NCBI RefSeq assembly: GCF_001044255.1
Contig: NZ_JYNX01000036.1
Location: forward strand, 207,598 to 239,858
DNA: 32,261 bases
DNA from: Mycolicibacterium chubuense
GTDB lineage: Bacteria; Actinomycetota; Actinomycetes; Mycobacteriales; Mycobacteriaceae
Direction: 5' to 3'
Shown one piece after another: positions 24,780-32,261 of the stretch. The position numbers and the translations under genes are program-made. The notes below the pieces were generated by a model. It made no database searches and was not told the DNA's origin. It was given only the letters and a program-made list of their open reading frames with translations. Numbering within the stretch: position 1 is the stretch's first letter; each line of letters starts with the position of its first letter.

Positions 24780-26642
24780 CTACAACCGCGCGGTCCGGGA
24801 CTCCTCGAGCGCGCGGATCAGGCTCGCGGCGTCCCAAGGACCGCGGTGCCGCTTGCCGTTGACGAACAACGTCGGCGTCGCGTTGAGATCCATCGCCTCG
24901 GCGTCCTCGGCGTCGTCGGTGACCCGGTGCAGCACCTTCGACGAGTGGATGCGCACGTCGGCGTCGAAGCGTTCGATGTCGCAGCCCGCCGCCACGGCGT
25001 ACCGGTAGATGTCGGACCACTCGAGGTCGTCCTGGTGGGCGAACAGTTCGTGCGCCATCTCCCAGAACCTGCCCTGCAGGGCCGCGGCCTCGCTGGCCCG
25101 GGCGGCGTCGAACGCCCGCGGATGGGACCGCTCGAGCGGAAAATGCCGCCACACATACAGCAATTCGTCGCCGAAGTGCGCCCGTACCTCGTCGATCGAG
25201 CCGGTCGCCCGGCTGCAGAACGGGCACTCGAAGTCGCCGTACTCCACCAGAGTCAGGGGTGCGTCGGGCCGGCCGCGAGCATGGTCGCGCTCCACATCGA
25301 TCGGACGCAGCAGATGCAGGCCGACGGGCTCGGGCGGGCTGAGCCAGTCGGTGATCCGGAAGATCGCCCAGCCGAACGCGAACGCGAGCACCGAGGCCGC
25401 CAGCACGCCGATGCGGGCCTGATCCTGCCGGCCGGGATCGGTGATCGCGATGTCGACGATGAACAGCGAGATCGTGAACCCGATGCCCGACAGCGCGGCG
25501 CCACCCATGATCCGGCGCAGCGTCAGACCCGGCGCCAGCACGCCCAGCCCGGTGCGGCGCATGAACCACGTGGCGCCCGTGATGCCGATGAACTTGCCGA
25601 TCACCAGGCCCGCCACGATGCCCCACGTCAGCGGGGAGCGCAGCGCCGCGCCGAGGCTCTGCGCGTCCAGCCGCACGCCGGCGTTGACCAACGCGAACAG
25701 CGGAAGGATGCCGAACGACACGATCGGCCCGACCGTGGTCTGCAGCCGTTCGTTGATCGAGATCGATTCCTGCAGTGAGCGACTCGCCGCCCGCGCGTAC
25801 TGCGAGTTCGGCGACTGCCGGAATGCGCGGATCTGCTCGACGGCCCGCTCCACCGGGCGCCGCTCCGGGGTGAACACCGGGATCAGCAGCGCCACCGCGA
25901 CACCGGCCAGCGTCGGGTGCACCCCGCCCAGGTACAACGCGATCCACAGCCCGACCCCGAGCACCGCATAGGCGGGCCCGCGCGCCTTGGGGAGGTACCG
26001 GACCAGGGCCAGCGCGCCGAGCAGCACCACCGCCACCACCAACGGCGCGATGCTGATCTCGTCGGAGTAGAACAGCGCGATCACGCACAGTGCGCCGACG
26101 TCGTCGACGACGGCCAGGGTCAGCAGGAACAGCCGCACCCGCGCGGGGAACACCGGTTTGATGATCGCCAGGGCCCCCACCAGGAACGCGGTGTCGGTGG
26201 AGATCACCACGCCCCACGCCTGGGCGTCCTCCCCCGACGGATTGAAGGCCAGGAACACCACGGCCGGCAGCACCAGCCCGGCGATCGCCGCGACCACCGG
26301 CACCGCCGCCCGGGACCGGTCGGTCAGCTCGCCGATGGTGAATTCGCGCGTCACCTCCAGACCGACGATGAAGAAGAAGAACGTCATCAGCGCGTCGTTG
26401 ACGAGATGCTTGATCGACATCGCGACGTGGTGCTCGCCGAGGCTGAGTCCGACCTCGGTCTCGAGCAACGTCGAATAGGCATGCGCCCAGGGCGAATTCG
26501 CCCACAGGATGGCGATCACGGTGAAGATCAGCAGCAGTGCCGCGGCCGTGTTGTCGCCTGTCTTGTTCGTGGTGCTGCCGCGGCTCAGCCGCGAGGGCCG
26601 CAGCGGGAACCCGCGCGGGGTGGCCGGTTCAGTCACGGTCAC
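24780..26642 (-). CDS. nhaA: NhaA Na+/H+ antiporter fused to DsbA-like thioredoxin domain
   Basis: The first 435 residues of this 620-residue protein are NhaA: FFFIVGLEVTREF, the ion-binding pair D180-D181 in AVVDDVGALCVIALF, and K350 in VIGKFIGI. Residues 445-620 form a DsbA-type thioredoxin domain with CPFC at 473-476 and a cis-proline region LNATPTLFVNGKRH. NhaA exchanges sodium for protons. The attached domain is probably cytoplasmic, but this depends on helix count. NhaA-thioredoxin fusions occur in actinobacteria; what the redox part does is unknown. The GTG 26642 start overlaps the GH76 gene by 14 bases, and GTG 26636 is also possible. It is in an operon with the GH76 gene. Confidence 0.95.
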   Translation of the reverse strand: MTVTEPATPRGFPLRPSRLSRGSTTNKTGDNTAAALLLIFTVIAILWANSPWAHAYSTLLETEVGLSLGEHHVAMSIKHLVNDALMTFFFFIVGLEVTREFTIGELTDRSRAAVPVVAAIAGLVLPAVVFLAFNPSGEDAQAWGVVISTDTAFLVGALAIIKPVFPARVRLFLLTLAVVDDVGALCVIALFYSDEISIAPLVVAVVLLGALALVRYLPKARGPAYAVLGVGLWIALYLGGVHPTLAGVAVALLIPVFTPERRPVERAVEQIRAFRQSPNSQYARAASRSLQESISINERLQTTVGPIVSFGILPLFALVNAGVRLDAQSLGAALRSPLTWGIVAGLVIGKFIGITGATWFMRRTGLGVLAPGLTLRRIMGGAALSGIGFTISLFIVDIAITDPGRQDQARIGVLAASVLAFAFGWAIFRITDWLSPPEPVGLHLLRPIDVERDHARGRPDAPLTLVEYGDFECPFCSRATGSIDEVRAHFGDELLYVWRHFPLERSHPRAFDAARASEAAALQGRFWEMAHELFAHQDDLEWSDIYRYAVAAGCDIERFDADVRIHSSKVLHRVTDDAEDAEAMDLNATPTLFVNGKRHRGPWDAASLIRALEESRTARL

Positions 26643-27738
26643 CGGCGACGGTGTGGGCGGCTTCCATCACCATCCAGCCTGCCAGTTGGACCGACAGATC
26701 GCGCTCCGGGATCTCCGAGGAGTTCACCGCACCCTCGACGAACTGCGCGTCCTGGGTGCCCGCCGTCGGCACCTGGGCGTCGCGCTCCCAGAACGCACTG
26801 AACAGCGGCAGATCCTCGACCGTCGCCCGGTTGTCCCAGGCCGCCTGCGCCGAGGACAGCACCAGCGACCCCGCGGTGTCGCGGGCCGTCTCGTCCTCGG
26901 CCCCGCCGGCGGGCAGTGCGGTGGCCACCAGCGCCAGGTAGCGCGCCAGGATGCCGTGGAACAGGCCGCCGTCACCGCCACCCGCACCCTTGAGCACGCC
27001 GTCGGGCGCCATGTGCTCGGCGACCGCGGCCACCAGGCGGTGCACCCGCTCGGAGTGGCGGGGATCCTCGGTGCGCACCGCGAGCTCGGTCTCGAGCCCG
27101 AGCACCACACCCTGGCAGTAGGTGTACTGGGCGCGCACCAGCGAACCGCCCTTGATCCCGTCGAACACCAGATGCGTCTCGGGGTCGATCAGGGTCTCGT
27201 CGATCCAGTCGGCCATCTGCTGCGCGCGGCGCAACCGTCCCTCGGTGCGGGCGAGGAAGATGCCCGCGGGGCCGTTGGCCGGGGCGTTGAAGAACTGGTC
27301 CTGCTTACGCCACGGGATGCCGCCGCCGTCCTCGGGCACCCAGGAGGTGAGGAACTGGTCGGCGAGGGTGTCGAGCGCCTTGGGCCGTTCCACACCGGCG
27401 AGCCGCCCCGCCCGCTCGAGCGCGAGCGCCAGCCACGCCATGTCGTCGTAGTAGTCGTTGGTCCACCGGCCGACGTTGCGCAGCCGGTGACCTCGGACCT
27501 GCCGGGTGATCCGGGCGAGCCGCTCGGGCTGCGGGTCCCGCACCTGCGCATCGACCAGGTTGTCCAGCAGATGGGCCTGCCACCAGTAGTGCCACGTCCC
27601 GAAGCGGCGCTGCTTGCCCGCCGCCGGCCACGCCACCACGCCGAGCTGGGTGCCCGGCAGCCCCCAGAGCTTGCGCAGGTGCCGGGTGGTGATCGCGGCT
27701 TCGGCGCTGGCCGCGCGGTTGGCCCACATCTGATCCAT
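26629..27738 (-). CDS. Glycoside hydrolase family 76-like protein, Rv0365c-like
   Basis: The 369-residue protein has the alpha/alpha-barrel signature NDYYDDMAWLALAL with the paired aspartates D98 and D99. These are the catalytic residues in GH76 alpha-1,6-mannanases. Other helices follow in regular order (GGIPWRKQDQFFNAPANGPA, AQYTYCQGVVLGLETELA). GH76 enzymes cut alpha-1,6-mannan, the backbone of mycobacterial lipomannan. No signal peptide is visible, so this protein appears cytoplasmic, which sets it apart from secreted mannanases. It matches M. tuberculosis Rv0365c in type. ATG 27738 was chosen as the start. The divergent TetR gene and its operator suggest shared control. Confidence 0.9.
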   Translation of the reverse strand: MDQMWANRAASAEAAITTRHLRKLWGLPGTQLGVVAWPAAGKQRRFGTWHYWWQAHLLDNLVDAQVRDPQPERLARITRQVRGHRLRNVGRWTNDYYDDMAWLALALERAGRLAGVERPKALDTLADQFLTSWVPEDGGGIPWRKQDQFFNAPANGPAGIFLARTEGRLRRAQQMADWIDETLIDPETHLVFDGIKGGSLVRAQYTYCQGVVLGLETELAVRTEDPRHSERVHRLVAAVAEHMAPDGVLKGAGGGDGGLFHGILARYLALVATALPAGGAEDETARDTAGSLVLSSAQAAWDNRATVEDLPLFSAFWERDAQVPTAGTQDAQFVEGAVNSSEIPERDLSVQLAGWMVMEAAHTVAGDRD

Positions 27739-27772
27739 GGGTCGATCCTGCCTCACCCCGCCCCCCGAAGCT

Positions 27773-27812
27773 ATGAGACAAATCTGTCTCATATGAGCTA
27801 CAGTCGTCTCAT
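27773..27812. promoter_or_regulatory. TetR operator with two palindromic sites
   Basis: ATGAGACA at 27773-27780 and TGTCTCAT at 27785-27792 form a perfect 8-base inverted repeat around AATC. Directly after it, ATGAG at 27793-27797 and CTCAT at 27808-27812 repeat the outer half-sites at wider spacing. The -10 box TACAGT (27799-27804) lies between the second pair and ends 6 bases before ATG 27811. On the other side the site lies in the promoter region of the GH76 gene. It probably binds the TetR protein encoded at 27811. Confidence 0.75.
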
Positions 27813-28347
27813 GTCCACTCGCGACGATCTGCTGCGCGCGGCGGCCGACTACCTCGGCCGCCGGCCGAACGCCACGCAAGACGAGATCGCGGCCGCCGTC
27901 GGCGTCAGCCGCGCGACGCTGCACCGGCACTTCTCCGGTCGCGTCGCGCTGATGGCGGCACTCGAGGAACTCGCGATCGCCGAGATGGGCACGGTCATCA
28001 CCGCCGCCCGGCTGCAGGAGGACAGCGCCGCCGAGGCGCTGCGCCGGCTCGTCACGACGTGCGAGCCGGTGTCGGCGTGGCTGGCCCTGCTGTACAGCCA
28101 GAGCCAGGAGGACCCGACCGCGTGCCTCGAGGTGTGGGAGGAGATCGACGGCGCGATCACCGAGCTCTTCCTGCGGGGGCAGCGATCCGGCGAGTTCCGG
28201 CCCGACCTGCCCGCCGCGTGGCTGACCGAGGCGTTCTACAGCCTGGTCACCGCGACCGACTGGTCGATCCGCGTCGGCCGCGTCGCCGCCCGCGACTTCG
28301 GCCGCATCATCACCGACCTTCTTCTGAACGGAGTACGACCCTCATGA
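27811..28347 (+). CDS. TetR family repressor of MFS efflux gene
   Basis: The 178-residue protein has an N-terminal helix-turn-helix at about residues 5-46 (ATQDEIAAAVGVSRATLHRH). A ligand-binding domain follows, with EPVSAWLALLYSQSQEDPTA. ATG 27811 was chosen over ATG 27793 because a -10 box ends 6 bases before it, which would put the transcript start on this codon. Its stop overlaps the start of the MFS transporter gene as ATGA. It therefore most likely senses a toxic compound that the transporter exports. It probably represses its own operon, and perhaps the divergent GH76-nhaA operon, through the palindrome at 27773-27792. Confidence 0.94.
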   Translation: MSTRDDLLRAAADYLGRRPNATQDEIAAAVGVSRATLHRHFSGRVALMAALEELAIAEMGTVITAARLQEDSAAEALRRLVTTCEPVSAWLALLYSQSQEDPTACLEVWEEIDGAITELFLRGQRSGEFRPDLPAAWLTEAFYSLVTATDWSIRVGRVAARDFGRIITDLLLNGVRPS

Positions 28348-29936
28348 CCCGCCGTTGGTTCGCTCTCGGCGTCCTCACGCTCGCCGTTCTGCTCATCGGC
28401 GTCGACGGCACTGTGCTGGCGCTGGCGACACCGTTCATCAGCGAGGACCTCGGCGCCACCGGCACGCAGATCCTCTGGATCGGCGACATCTACTCGTTCG
28501 TGCTGGCCGCGCTGCTGATCAGCATGGGCAGCCTCGGCGACCGCATCGGCCACAAGAAGCTGTTGCTCTGCGGCGCAACGGCTTTCGCCGCCTTCTCGGT
28601 GATCACCGCCTACTCCACGAGCCCGCAGATGCTCATCGGCACCCGCGCGCTGCTCGGCATGGCCGGCGCGACGCTGGCCCCGGCCACACTCGCGCTGATC
28701 CGCGGGATCTTCACCGACCAGCGGCAGCGCAGCATCGCCGTCGGCATCTGGGCCTCGACGTTCTCGGCCGGCGCCGCGCTGGGCCCCGTGGTCGGCGGCG
28801 TGCTGCTCGAGCACTTCTGGTGGGGATCGGTGTTCCTGATCAACATCCCGGTGATGGTGGTCCTCGTCGCCGGCGGCATCGTGCTGCTGCCCGAGCACCG
28901 CGATCCGCAGCCGGGTCCGTGGGATCTACCCAGCGTCGCGCTCTCCATGGTCGGCATGATCGGCGTGGTCTACGCGATCAAGGAGGGCTTCGCCGGCCTG
29001 AGCCACGGCATCGGTGGCGACGTGCTGATCGCCGGGATGCTCGGCGCCGCCGCGCTGACGCTGTTCGTGCGGCGGCAGCTGCGGCTGCCGCATCCGCTGA
29101 TCGACGTGCGGCTGTTCACCAACCCGCGGTTCTCCGGCGTCGTCGCCGCCAACCTGCTGTCGGTGCTCGGCCTGTCGGGGCTGGTGTTCTTCCTGTCCCA
29201 GTACTTCCAGCTGGTGCACGGCTACGGGCCGCTGAAGGCCGGGCTCGCCGAACTGCCCGCCGCGGTGACGGCGACGGTGTTCGGCGTGATCGCCGGTCTG
29301 CTGGTGCGCCGCCTCTCCCACCGCCTGGTGCTGACCGTCGGCCTGGCGCTGGTGGGTGTCGCGATGGCCGCGATGATGGTGTCGCTGCTGGTGTTCACCC
29401 CCATCGCGCCGTACCCGCCGCTCGGGGTGTCGCTGTTCGTCGTCGGCGTCGGTCTGGGCCTGGCGTTCACGGTCGCCAGCGACGTGATCCTGGCCAGCGT
29501 GCCGAAGGAGCGGGCCGGCGCCGCCGCGGCCGTGTCGGAGACGGCCTACGAGCTGGGCATGGCGCTGGGCATCGCGCTGCTGGGGTCGATCGTCACCGCG
29601 GTGTACCGCACCGTCGTCGTCGCGCCCGGAATCCCCGGACCGGCGGCCGCCCAAGCCCGCGACTCGCTGGCGAGTGCGGTGCACGCCGCCGACACCCTGC
29701 CGCCGGCGCAGGCCGAGAGCCTGCTCGACGCGGCACGGACCGCTTTCACGCACGGGCTGTCGGTCGCGTCCGGGGTGGGCGCGCTGCTGCTGCTCGTGTC
29801 GGCGGTCGGGGTCTGGATCCTGCTCAAATCACCAGGCCCGGCCGAGGTCGGCGTGCTGGCGGATCCAGGTGTGCATCGCGATCCCCGCGGCGACCGCCGC
29901 GTTGATGCTCCGTGTGGAGCCGAACTGCGCGATTGA
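28344..29936 (+). CDS. MFS drug transporter, DHA2 (14-helix) type
   Basis: The inner-membrane protein of 530 residues has the major-facilitator pattern of the DHA2/QacA-EmrB group. It shows GVDGTVLALATPFI in helix 1, GSLGDRIGHKKLLL (motif A) and ASTFSAGAALGPVVGGVLL (motif C, helix 5), with about 14 helices. Such proteins expel cationic drugs and dyes by proton exchange. Translation is coupled to tetR (ATGA). The last 35 residues (496-530), after the final helix, are read from DNA that is antisense to the end of the trmH gene. They look non-homologous (HRDPRGDRRVDAPCGAE), so the ancestral stop may have been lost. Confidence 0.94.
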   Translation: MTRRWFALGVLTLAVLLIGVDGTVLALATPFISEDLGATGTQILWIGDIYSFVLAALLISMGSLGDRIGHKKLLLCGATAFAAFSVITAYSTSPQMLIGTRALLGMAGATLAPATLALIRGIFTDQRQRSIAVGIWASTFSAGAALGPVVGGVLLEHFWWGSVFLINIPVMVVLVAGGIVLLPEHRDPQPGPWDLPSVALSMVGMIGVVYAIKEGFAGLSHGIGGDVLIAGMLGAAALTLFVRRQLRLPHPLIDVRLFTNPRFSGVVAANLLSVLGLSGLVFFLSQYFQLVHGYGPLKAGLAELPAAVTATVFGVIAGLLVRRLSHRLVLTVGLALVGVAMAAMMVSLLVFTPIAPYPPLGVSLFVVGVGLGLAFTVASDVILASVPKERAGAAAAVSETAYELGMALGIALLGSIVTAVYRTVVVAPGIPGPAAAQARDSLASAVHAADTLPPAQAESLLDAARTAFTHGLSVASGVGALLLLVSAVGVWILLKSPGPAEVGVLADPGVHRDPRGDRRVDAPCGAELRD

Positions 29937-30473
29937 CACCGTCAGCGCGGCGCCGGCGCGCGCGGCGTCGGTGATGCCGGGCCCCTCCTGGCCGAAGACC
30001 AGTAACGCCTCGCGCGGCAGCGTCACCTCCTCGATCCGGGCGGCGCCGGGCACGTTGTCGACCGCCACGACGGTCAGCCCCTCCTGGGCCGCGGCGTCCA
30101 GCAGCGCCGCGGTGCTGTCATGGTGGCGCAGCCGCTGGTAGCGGTCGGTGACCATGGCGCCGCGGCGGTTCCACCGCCGTCGCCCCACGATGTGCACGGT
30201 GTGCACCGCGAAAGCGTTGGCGGTGCGCACCACGCCGCCGATGTTGGCGTCGTTGCCGAAGTTCTCGATCGCGATGTGCAGCGGGTGCCTGCGCTCGTCG
30301 ATGTCGGCGATGATCGCCTCGCGCGTCCAGTACCGGTAGGCGTCGACGACGTTGCGGGTATCGCCGTCGCGCAACAGGTCCGGGTCGTAGCGGCCGTCGT
30401 CGGGCGGCGGACCCGGCCACGGCCCCACGCCCGGGCTCTCCCCCCACTCGGTGGGGCCGGGCTCGTCGGTCAT
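29829..30473 (-). CDS. TrmH/SpoU family RNA 2'-O-ribose methyltransferase
   Basis: This 214-residue knotted SPOUT methyltransferase has motif 1 ENFGNDANIGGVVRTANAF with R83, motif 2 LLVFGQEGPGIT at 158-168, and motif 3 SIAQFGSTRSINAAVAAGI at 180-198. These bind S-adenosylmethionine and methylate a ribose in tRNA or rRNA. The first 35 residues are an unstructured Pro/Gly-rich leader. The type and partner gene match M. tuberculosis Rv0380c. The target nucleotide is not known. The ATG shares one base with the TGA of the lipoprotein gene before it, so the two are coupled. Its 3' end overlaps the MFS gene by 108 bases. Confidence 0.93.
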   Translation of the reverse strand: MTDEPGPTEWGESPGVGPWPGPPPDDGRYDPDLLRDGDTRNVVDAYRYWTREAIIADIDERRHPLHIAIENFGNDANIGGVVRTANAFAVHTVHIVGRRRWNRRGAMVTDRYQRLRHHDSTAALLDAAAQEGLTVVAVDNVPGAARIEEVTLPREALLVFGQEGPGITDAARAGAALTVSIAQFGSTRSINAAVAAGIAMHTWIRQHADLGRAW

Positions 30474-31375
30474 CAGCGCCTCCACAGCGCGGCGTGGGTG
30501 CCCACCACCGACACCGTGGCGTACAGCAGCGCCTGGTTGATCTCGCCCTGCGTGCACAGCGACGCCCGGACCTGCACGCCCTCCCGCGACGCCTCGGGCA
30601 GCACCAGCAGCGAGGCTCCGTAGACGCTGCACGCGTGGCTGAGTCCGCGGCCCGGCAGCGTCGGCGCGGCCAGCACCATCAGCGGACCGCCCCGCGCGGC
30701 GGAGTCGTCGCGGTAGCGCGCAGCCAGCCCGCTGATGTCGAGCCCGATCAGCATGTAACCCTTGCCCGAGAAGGCCTCGGGATCGCCCAGCGCGGTCGGG
30801 TCCAGCGCGGTGCCGTCCGCGCGGAACGCGTCGAGGCTGGTGGCCTTGATGCTCAGCCCGGTGTCGTTGACGTTGATCTGCGGAAGGCCGATCGGGAAGG
30901 CCGCCGGGTAGGCGATCGTCGTGCCCGGCATCCGGTCGCGGGGCGAATAGGCGTACACCCCGCGCACCTGCGACTGGTCCCGGAACGGGCCGATGCACAC
31001 CGTGCCCGACATCCGGTCCGTCGTCGGAGCCAAAAGAGGTTGCAGCGCAAGGGTTGTGACGTCCTCGCAGCCGCCGATCGCGTTGGCCTCCACGGGGTGG
31101 TCGAGCGCACCGTAGAGACCGAAGCGGATGTCCTCGGGTTTGGCGTGCGCGCCACCCGGCTGCGACGGGGAGGCGTCGACGTCGATGAGCACGTAGTCGG
31201 CGTCGAAGCGCAGGTTGGCCACCGACATGTTCCACCCGAGCGTGGCCAGCGATTCGCCGATCGTCGCGGTCGCCGCCGAGTACACGTCGTCGTCTGCGGG
31301 GTCATCCGAGCAGGAGGTGGCGGTCAGCACGAGCGCCAGCAGGAATGCGATCAGCCGGGTCTCAGGTCCGACCAC
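30473..31375 (-). CDS. Predicted lipoprotein, Rv0381c-like by position
   Basis: The 300-residue protein has an N-terminal signal (RLIAFLLALVLTATSC) with a lipobox-like A-T-S-C ending at C22. It would be exported and lipid-anchored on the outer side of the membrane. The mature part begins SDDPADDD and has several cysteines (in GGCEDV, GTVCIGPF, SHACSVYG, ASLCTQG), which could form disulfides. I recognise no domain. Position and length next to trmH fit M. tuberculosis Rv0381c (302 residues, from memory). The GTG start at 31375 overlaps the end of the SDR gene by 14 bases. The lipobox is non-ideal at -3 (Ala), so a plain secreted form is possible. Confidence 0.82.
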   Translation of the reverse strand: MVGPETRLIAFLLALVLTATSCSDDPADDDVYSAATATIGESLATLGWNMSVANLRFDADYVLIDVDASPSQPGGAHAKPEDIRFGLYGALDHPVEANAIGGCEDVTTLALQPLLAPTTDRMSGTVCIGPFRDQSQVRGVYAYSPRDRMPGTTIAYPAAFPIGLPQINVNDTGLSIKATSLDAFRADGTALDPTALGDPEAFSGKGYMLIGLDISGLAARYRDDSAARGGPLMVLAAPTLPGRGLSHACSVYGASLLVLPEASREGVQVRASLCTQGEINQALLYATVSVVGTHAALWRR

Positions 31376-32138
31376 GGCCCTTGCCCACGACTCGGGTCAG
31401 CGCGCGCACGACATTGCGCGGCACCAGGCGCCCGCCGGTGGTCAGCGCCTTGTACTGCAGGCCGGGAATGATCACGATCCGGCCCTTGGCGATGTCGGAC
31501 ATCGTCTCGCGCACCACGTCGTCGACGTCGAGCCACAGGAATGAGGCCGTCCCGGCCATGTCGATGCCGGCGCGCTCGTGGAACTCGGTGCGCACGAACC
31601 CCGGACACAGCGCGTGCACGCCCACGCCGGTGCCGCCCAGCCCGTTGGCCAACCCTTCGGAGAACGACACCACCCACGCCTTGGACGCCGAGTACGTGGA
31701 GCCGCGCCCGGGCAGCAGGCCCGCGACGCTGGCCACGTTGAGCACCGTGCCCTCCCCGGCGGCCAGCATGGCCGGCAGCGCGGCGTGGGTGAGCGCCATG
31801 ACGGCGGTGACGTTGACGTCGAGCTGGGCCTGCAGTTGTTCGTAGGGCGCCGACCAGAATTCGCCCGCGGTGCCGAAGCCCGCGTTGTTGACCAGCACGC
31901 GCACCCCGGCGCGCAGCCGCTCGGCGACGGTCTCCCGGTCGGCGGACTCGGACAGGTCCGCGCGGATCACCTCGACCCGGGTGCCCTGTTGGTCGCGCAG
32001 TTCGGCGGCGAGGCGCTCCAGCCGGGTGACGTCACGGGCCACCAGCACCAGGTCGTACCCGTCGACGGCGTAGCGGCGCGCGAAGCCTTCACCGATCCCG
32101 GACGTCGGTCCGGTGATCAGAGCGACGGGGCGGGACAT
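31362..32138 (-). CDS. SDR family oxidoreductase
   Basis: This 258-residue short-chain dehydrogenase has TGPTSGIG at 9-16 for the cofactor, NNAG at 84-87, catalytic S137 (NVASVAG) and Y149/K153 (YSASK). R35 at the end of the second strand (VLVARD) suggests NADP(H) preference. The C-terminal ending is strongly basic (RLVPRNVVRALTRVVGKGRGR), which may aid membrane contact. The substrate is unknown. It heads the minus-strand run SDR - lipoprotein - trmH. TATTCT at 32151-32146 ends 7 bases before ATG 32138, so its message is probably leaderless. Confidence 0.92.
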   Translation of the reverse strand: MSRPVALITGPTSGIGEGFARRYAVDGYDLVLVARDVTRLERLAAELRDQQGTRVEVIRADLSESADRETVAERLRAGVRVLVNNAGFGTAGEFWSAPYEQLQAQLDVNVTAVMALTHAALPAMLAAGEGTVLNVASVAGLLPGRGSTYSASKAWVVSFSEGLANGLGGTGVGVHALCPGFVRTEFHERAGIDMAGTASFLWLDVDDVVRETMSDIAKGRIVIIPGLQYKALTTGGRLVPRNVVRALTRVVGKGRGRT

Positions 32139-32145
32139 GCCCCAG

Positions 32146-32151
32146 AGAATA
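32146..32151 (-). promoter_or_regulatory. -10 box of the SDR-lipoprotein-trmH operon
   Basis: Read on the minus strand, TATTCT ends 7 bases before ATG 32138. This places the transcript start on the A of the start codon. There is no ribosome binding site in the 7 bases between them. Confidence 0.55.
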
Positions 32152-32183
32152 CTTATCGCTGATAGTTCGGCGATTGCCGCCCG

Positions 32184-32261
32184 TTACGGGGGGCCGACGG
32201 CGGGACCGGCTGTGCGGGGGCGGGGCAGCGACGCGGACGTGTCGGCGTTGAGCGCGTCCTG
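32184..32261 (-). CDS. C-terminal end of an unidentified minus-strand gene
   Basis: From the right edge the minus strand reads 25 codons (QDALNADTSASLPRPRTAG and on) to a TAA at 32186-32184. Nearly every codon ends in G or C, as in true genes of this window. It is cut by the window edge and too short to identify. The 45 bases from here to the next start hold that gene's promoter. Confidence 0.45.
   Translation of the reverse strand, partial: QDALNADTSASLPRPRTAGPAVGPP

Noticed and set aside
24676-26505. Minus-strand open frame of 609 residues
   Set aside because: It lies within nhaA in another frame and is Arg/Gly/Ala-rich without motifs, whereas the other frame gives full NhaA and DsbA domains.

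Overview
The window is very GC-rich, tightly packed chromosomal DNA. Gene content and order point to a mycobacterium, most likely a fast-growing Mycolicibacterium-type species. The markers are a 13E12/DUF222 protein, a class II fba, MetZ with its rhodanese partner, and gene runs that match, from memory, M. tuberculosis Rv0356c-purA-Rv0358-Rv0359, Rv0360c-Rv0361-fba-Rv0364, Rv0365c, Rv0380c-Rv0381c and Rv0389-Rv0391. Here these runs lie in a different arrangement with other genes between them. I saw no tRNA, rRNA, CRISPR array, insertion sequence or attachment site, and no gene-free stretch over 300 bases.

Layout. Bases 1-4393: a DUF222 gene cut by the left edge, an SDR dehydrogenase, an Lrp/AsnC regulator diverging from a rhodanese, a TetR regulator diverging from an alpha/beta hydrolase, and a small unknown protein. 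Bases 4394-8183 (minus strand): a coupled operon marR - purT - small membrane-anchored protein - rhodanese - metZ, ending in the unknown gene. Bases 8220-11762 (plus): an MMPL exporter diverging from marR, then a cytochrome P450 and its [3Fe-4S] ferredoxin. Bases 11722-15469 (minus): the operon purA - thioesterase - diguanylate cyclase - six-helix membrane protein. Bases 15515-19594 (plus): an Rv0358-like protein, a site-2 protease, a CDF metal exporter behind a palindromic operator, and a broken FUSC-family transporter gene. Bases 19596-22992: DUF3151, an Rv0361-like membrane protein, fba and a zinc alcohol dehydrogenase. Bases 23027-28347: DedA, methionine aminopeptidase, a small XRE regulator, an NhaA-DsbA fusion, a GH76-like protein and a divergent TetR. 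Bases 28344-32261: a drug-efflux MFS gene coupled to that TetR, a TrmH methyltransferase, a lipoprotein, a second SDR and the tail of a further minus-strand gene.

Themes. Four regulator-and-target units (TetR/hydrolase, MarR/MMPL, TetR/MFS/GH76, XRE/map) each have a recognisable palindrome in the divergent gap. A fifth palindrome, in front of the CDF gene, has no regulator beside it. About ten genes that start their own transcripts have a TANNNT -10 box only 6-9 bases before the start codon, the layout of leaderless mRNAs. Minus-strand operons are joined by 1-4 base stop/start overlaps, and several convergent gene pairs overlap at their 3' ends.

The clearest oddities are these. The FUSC gene carries a nonsense codon plus a 133-base duplication containing 36 bases of unrelated filler. 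The PurT has lost part of its substrate-binding region. The NhaA is fused to a DsbA-like domain. The diguanylate cyclase in the purA operon lacks its feedback site. The MMPL protein has Asn where the first proton-relay Asp is expected. I did not find a clearly new multi-gene system.
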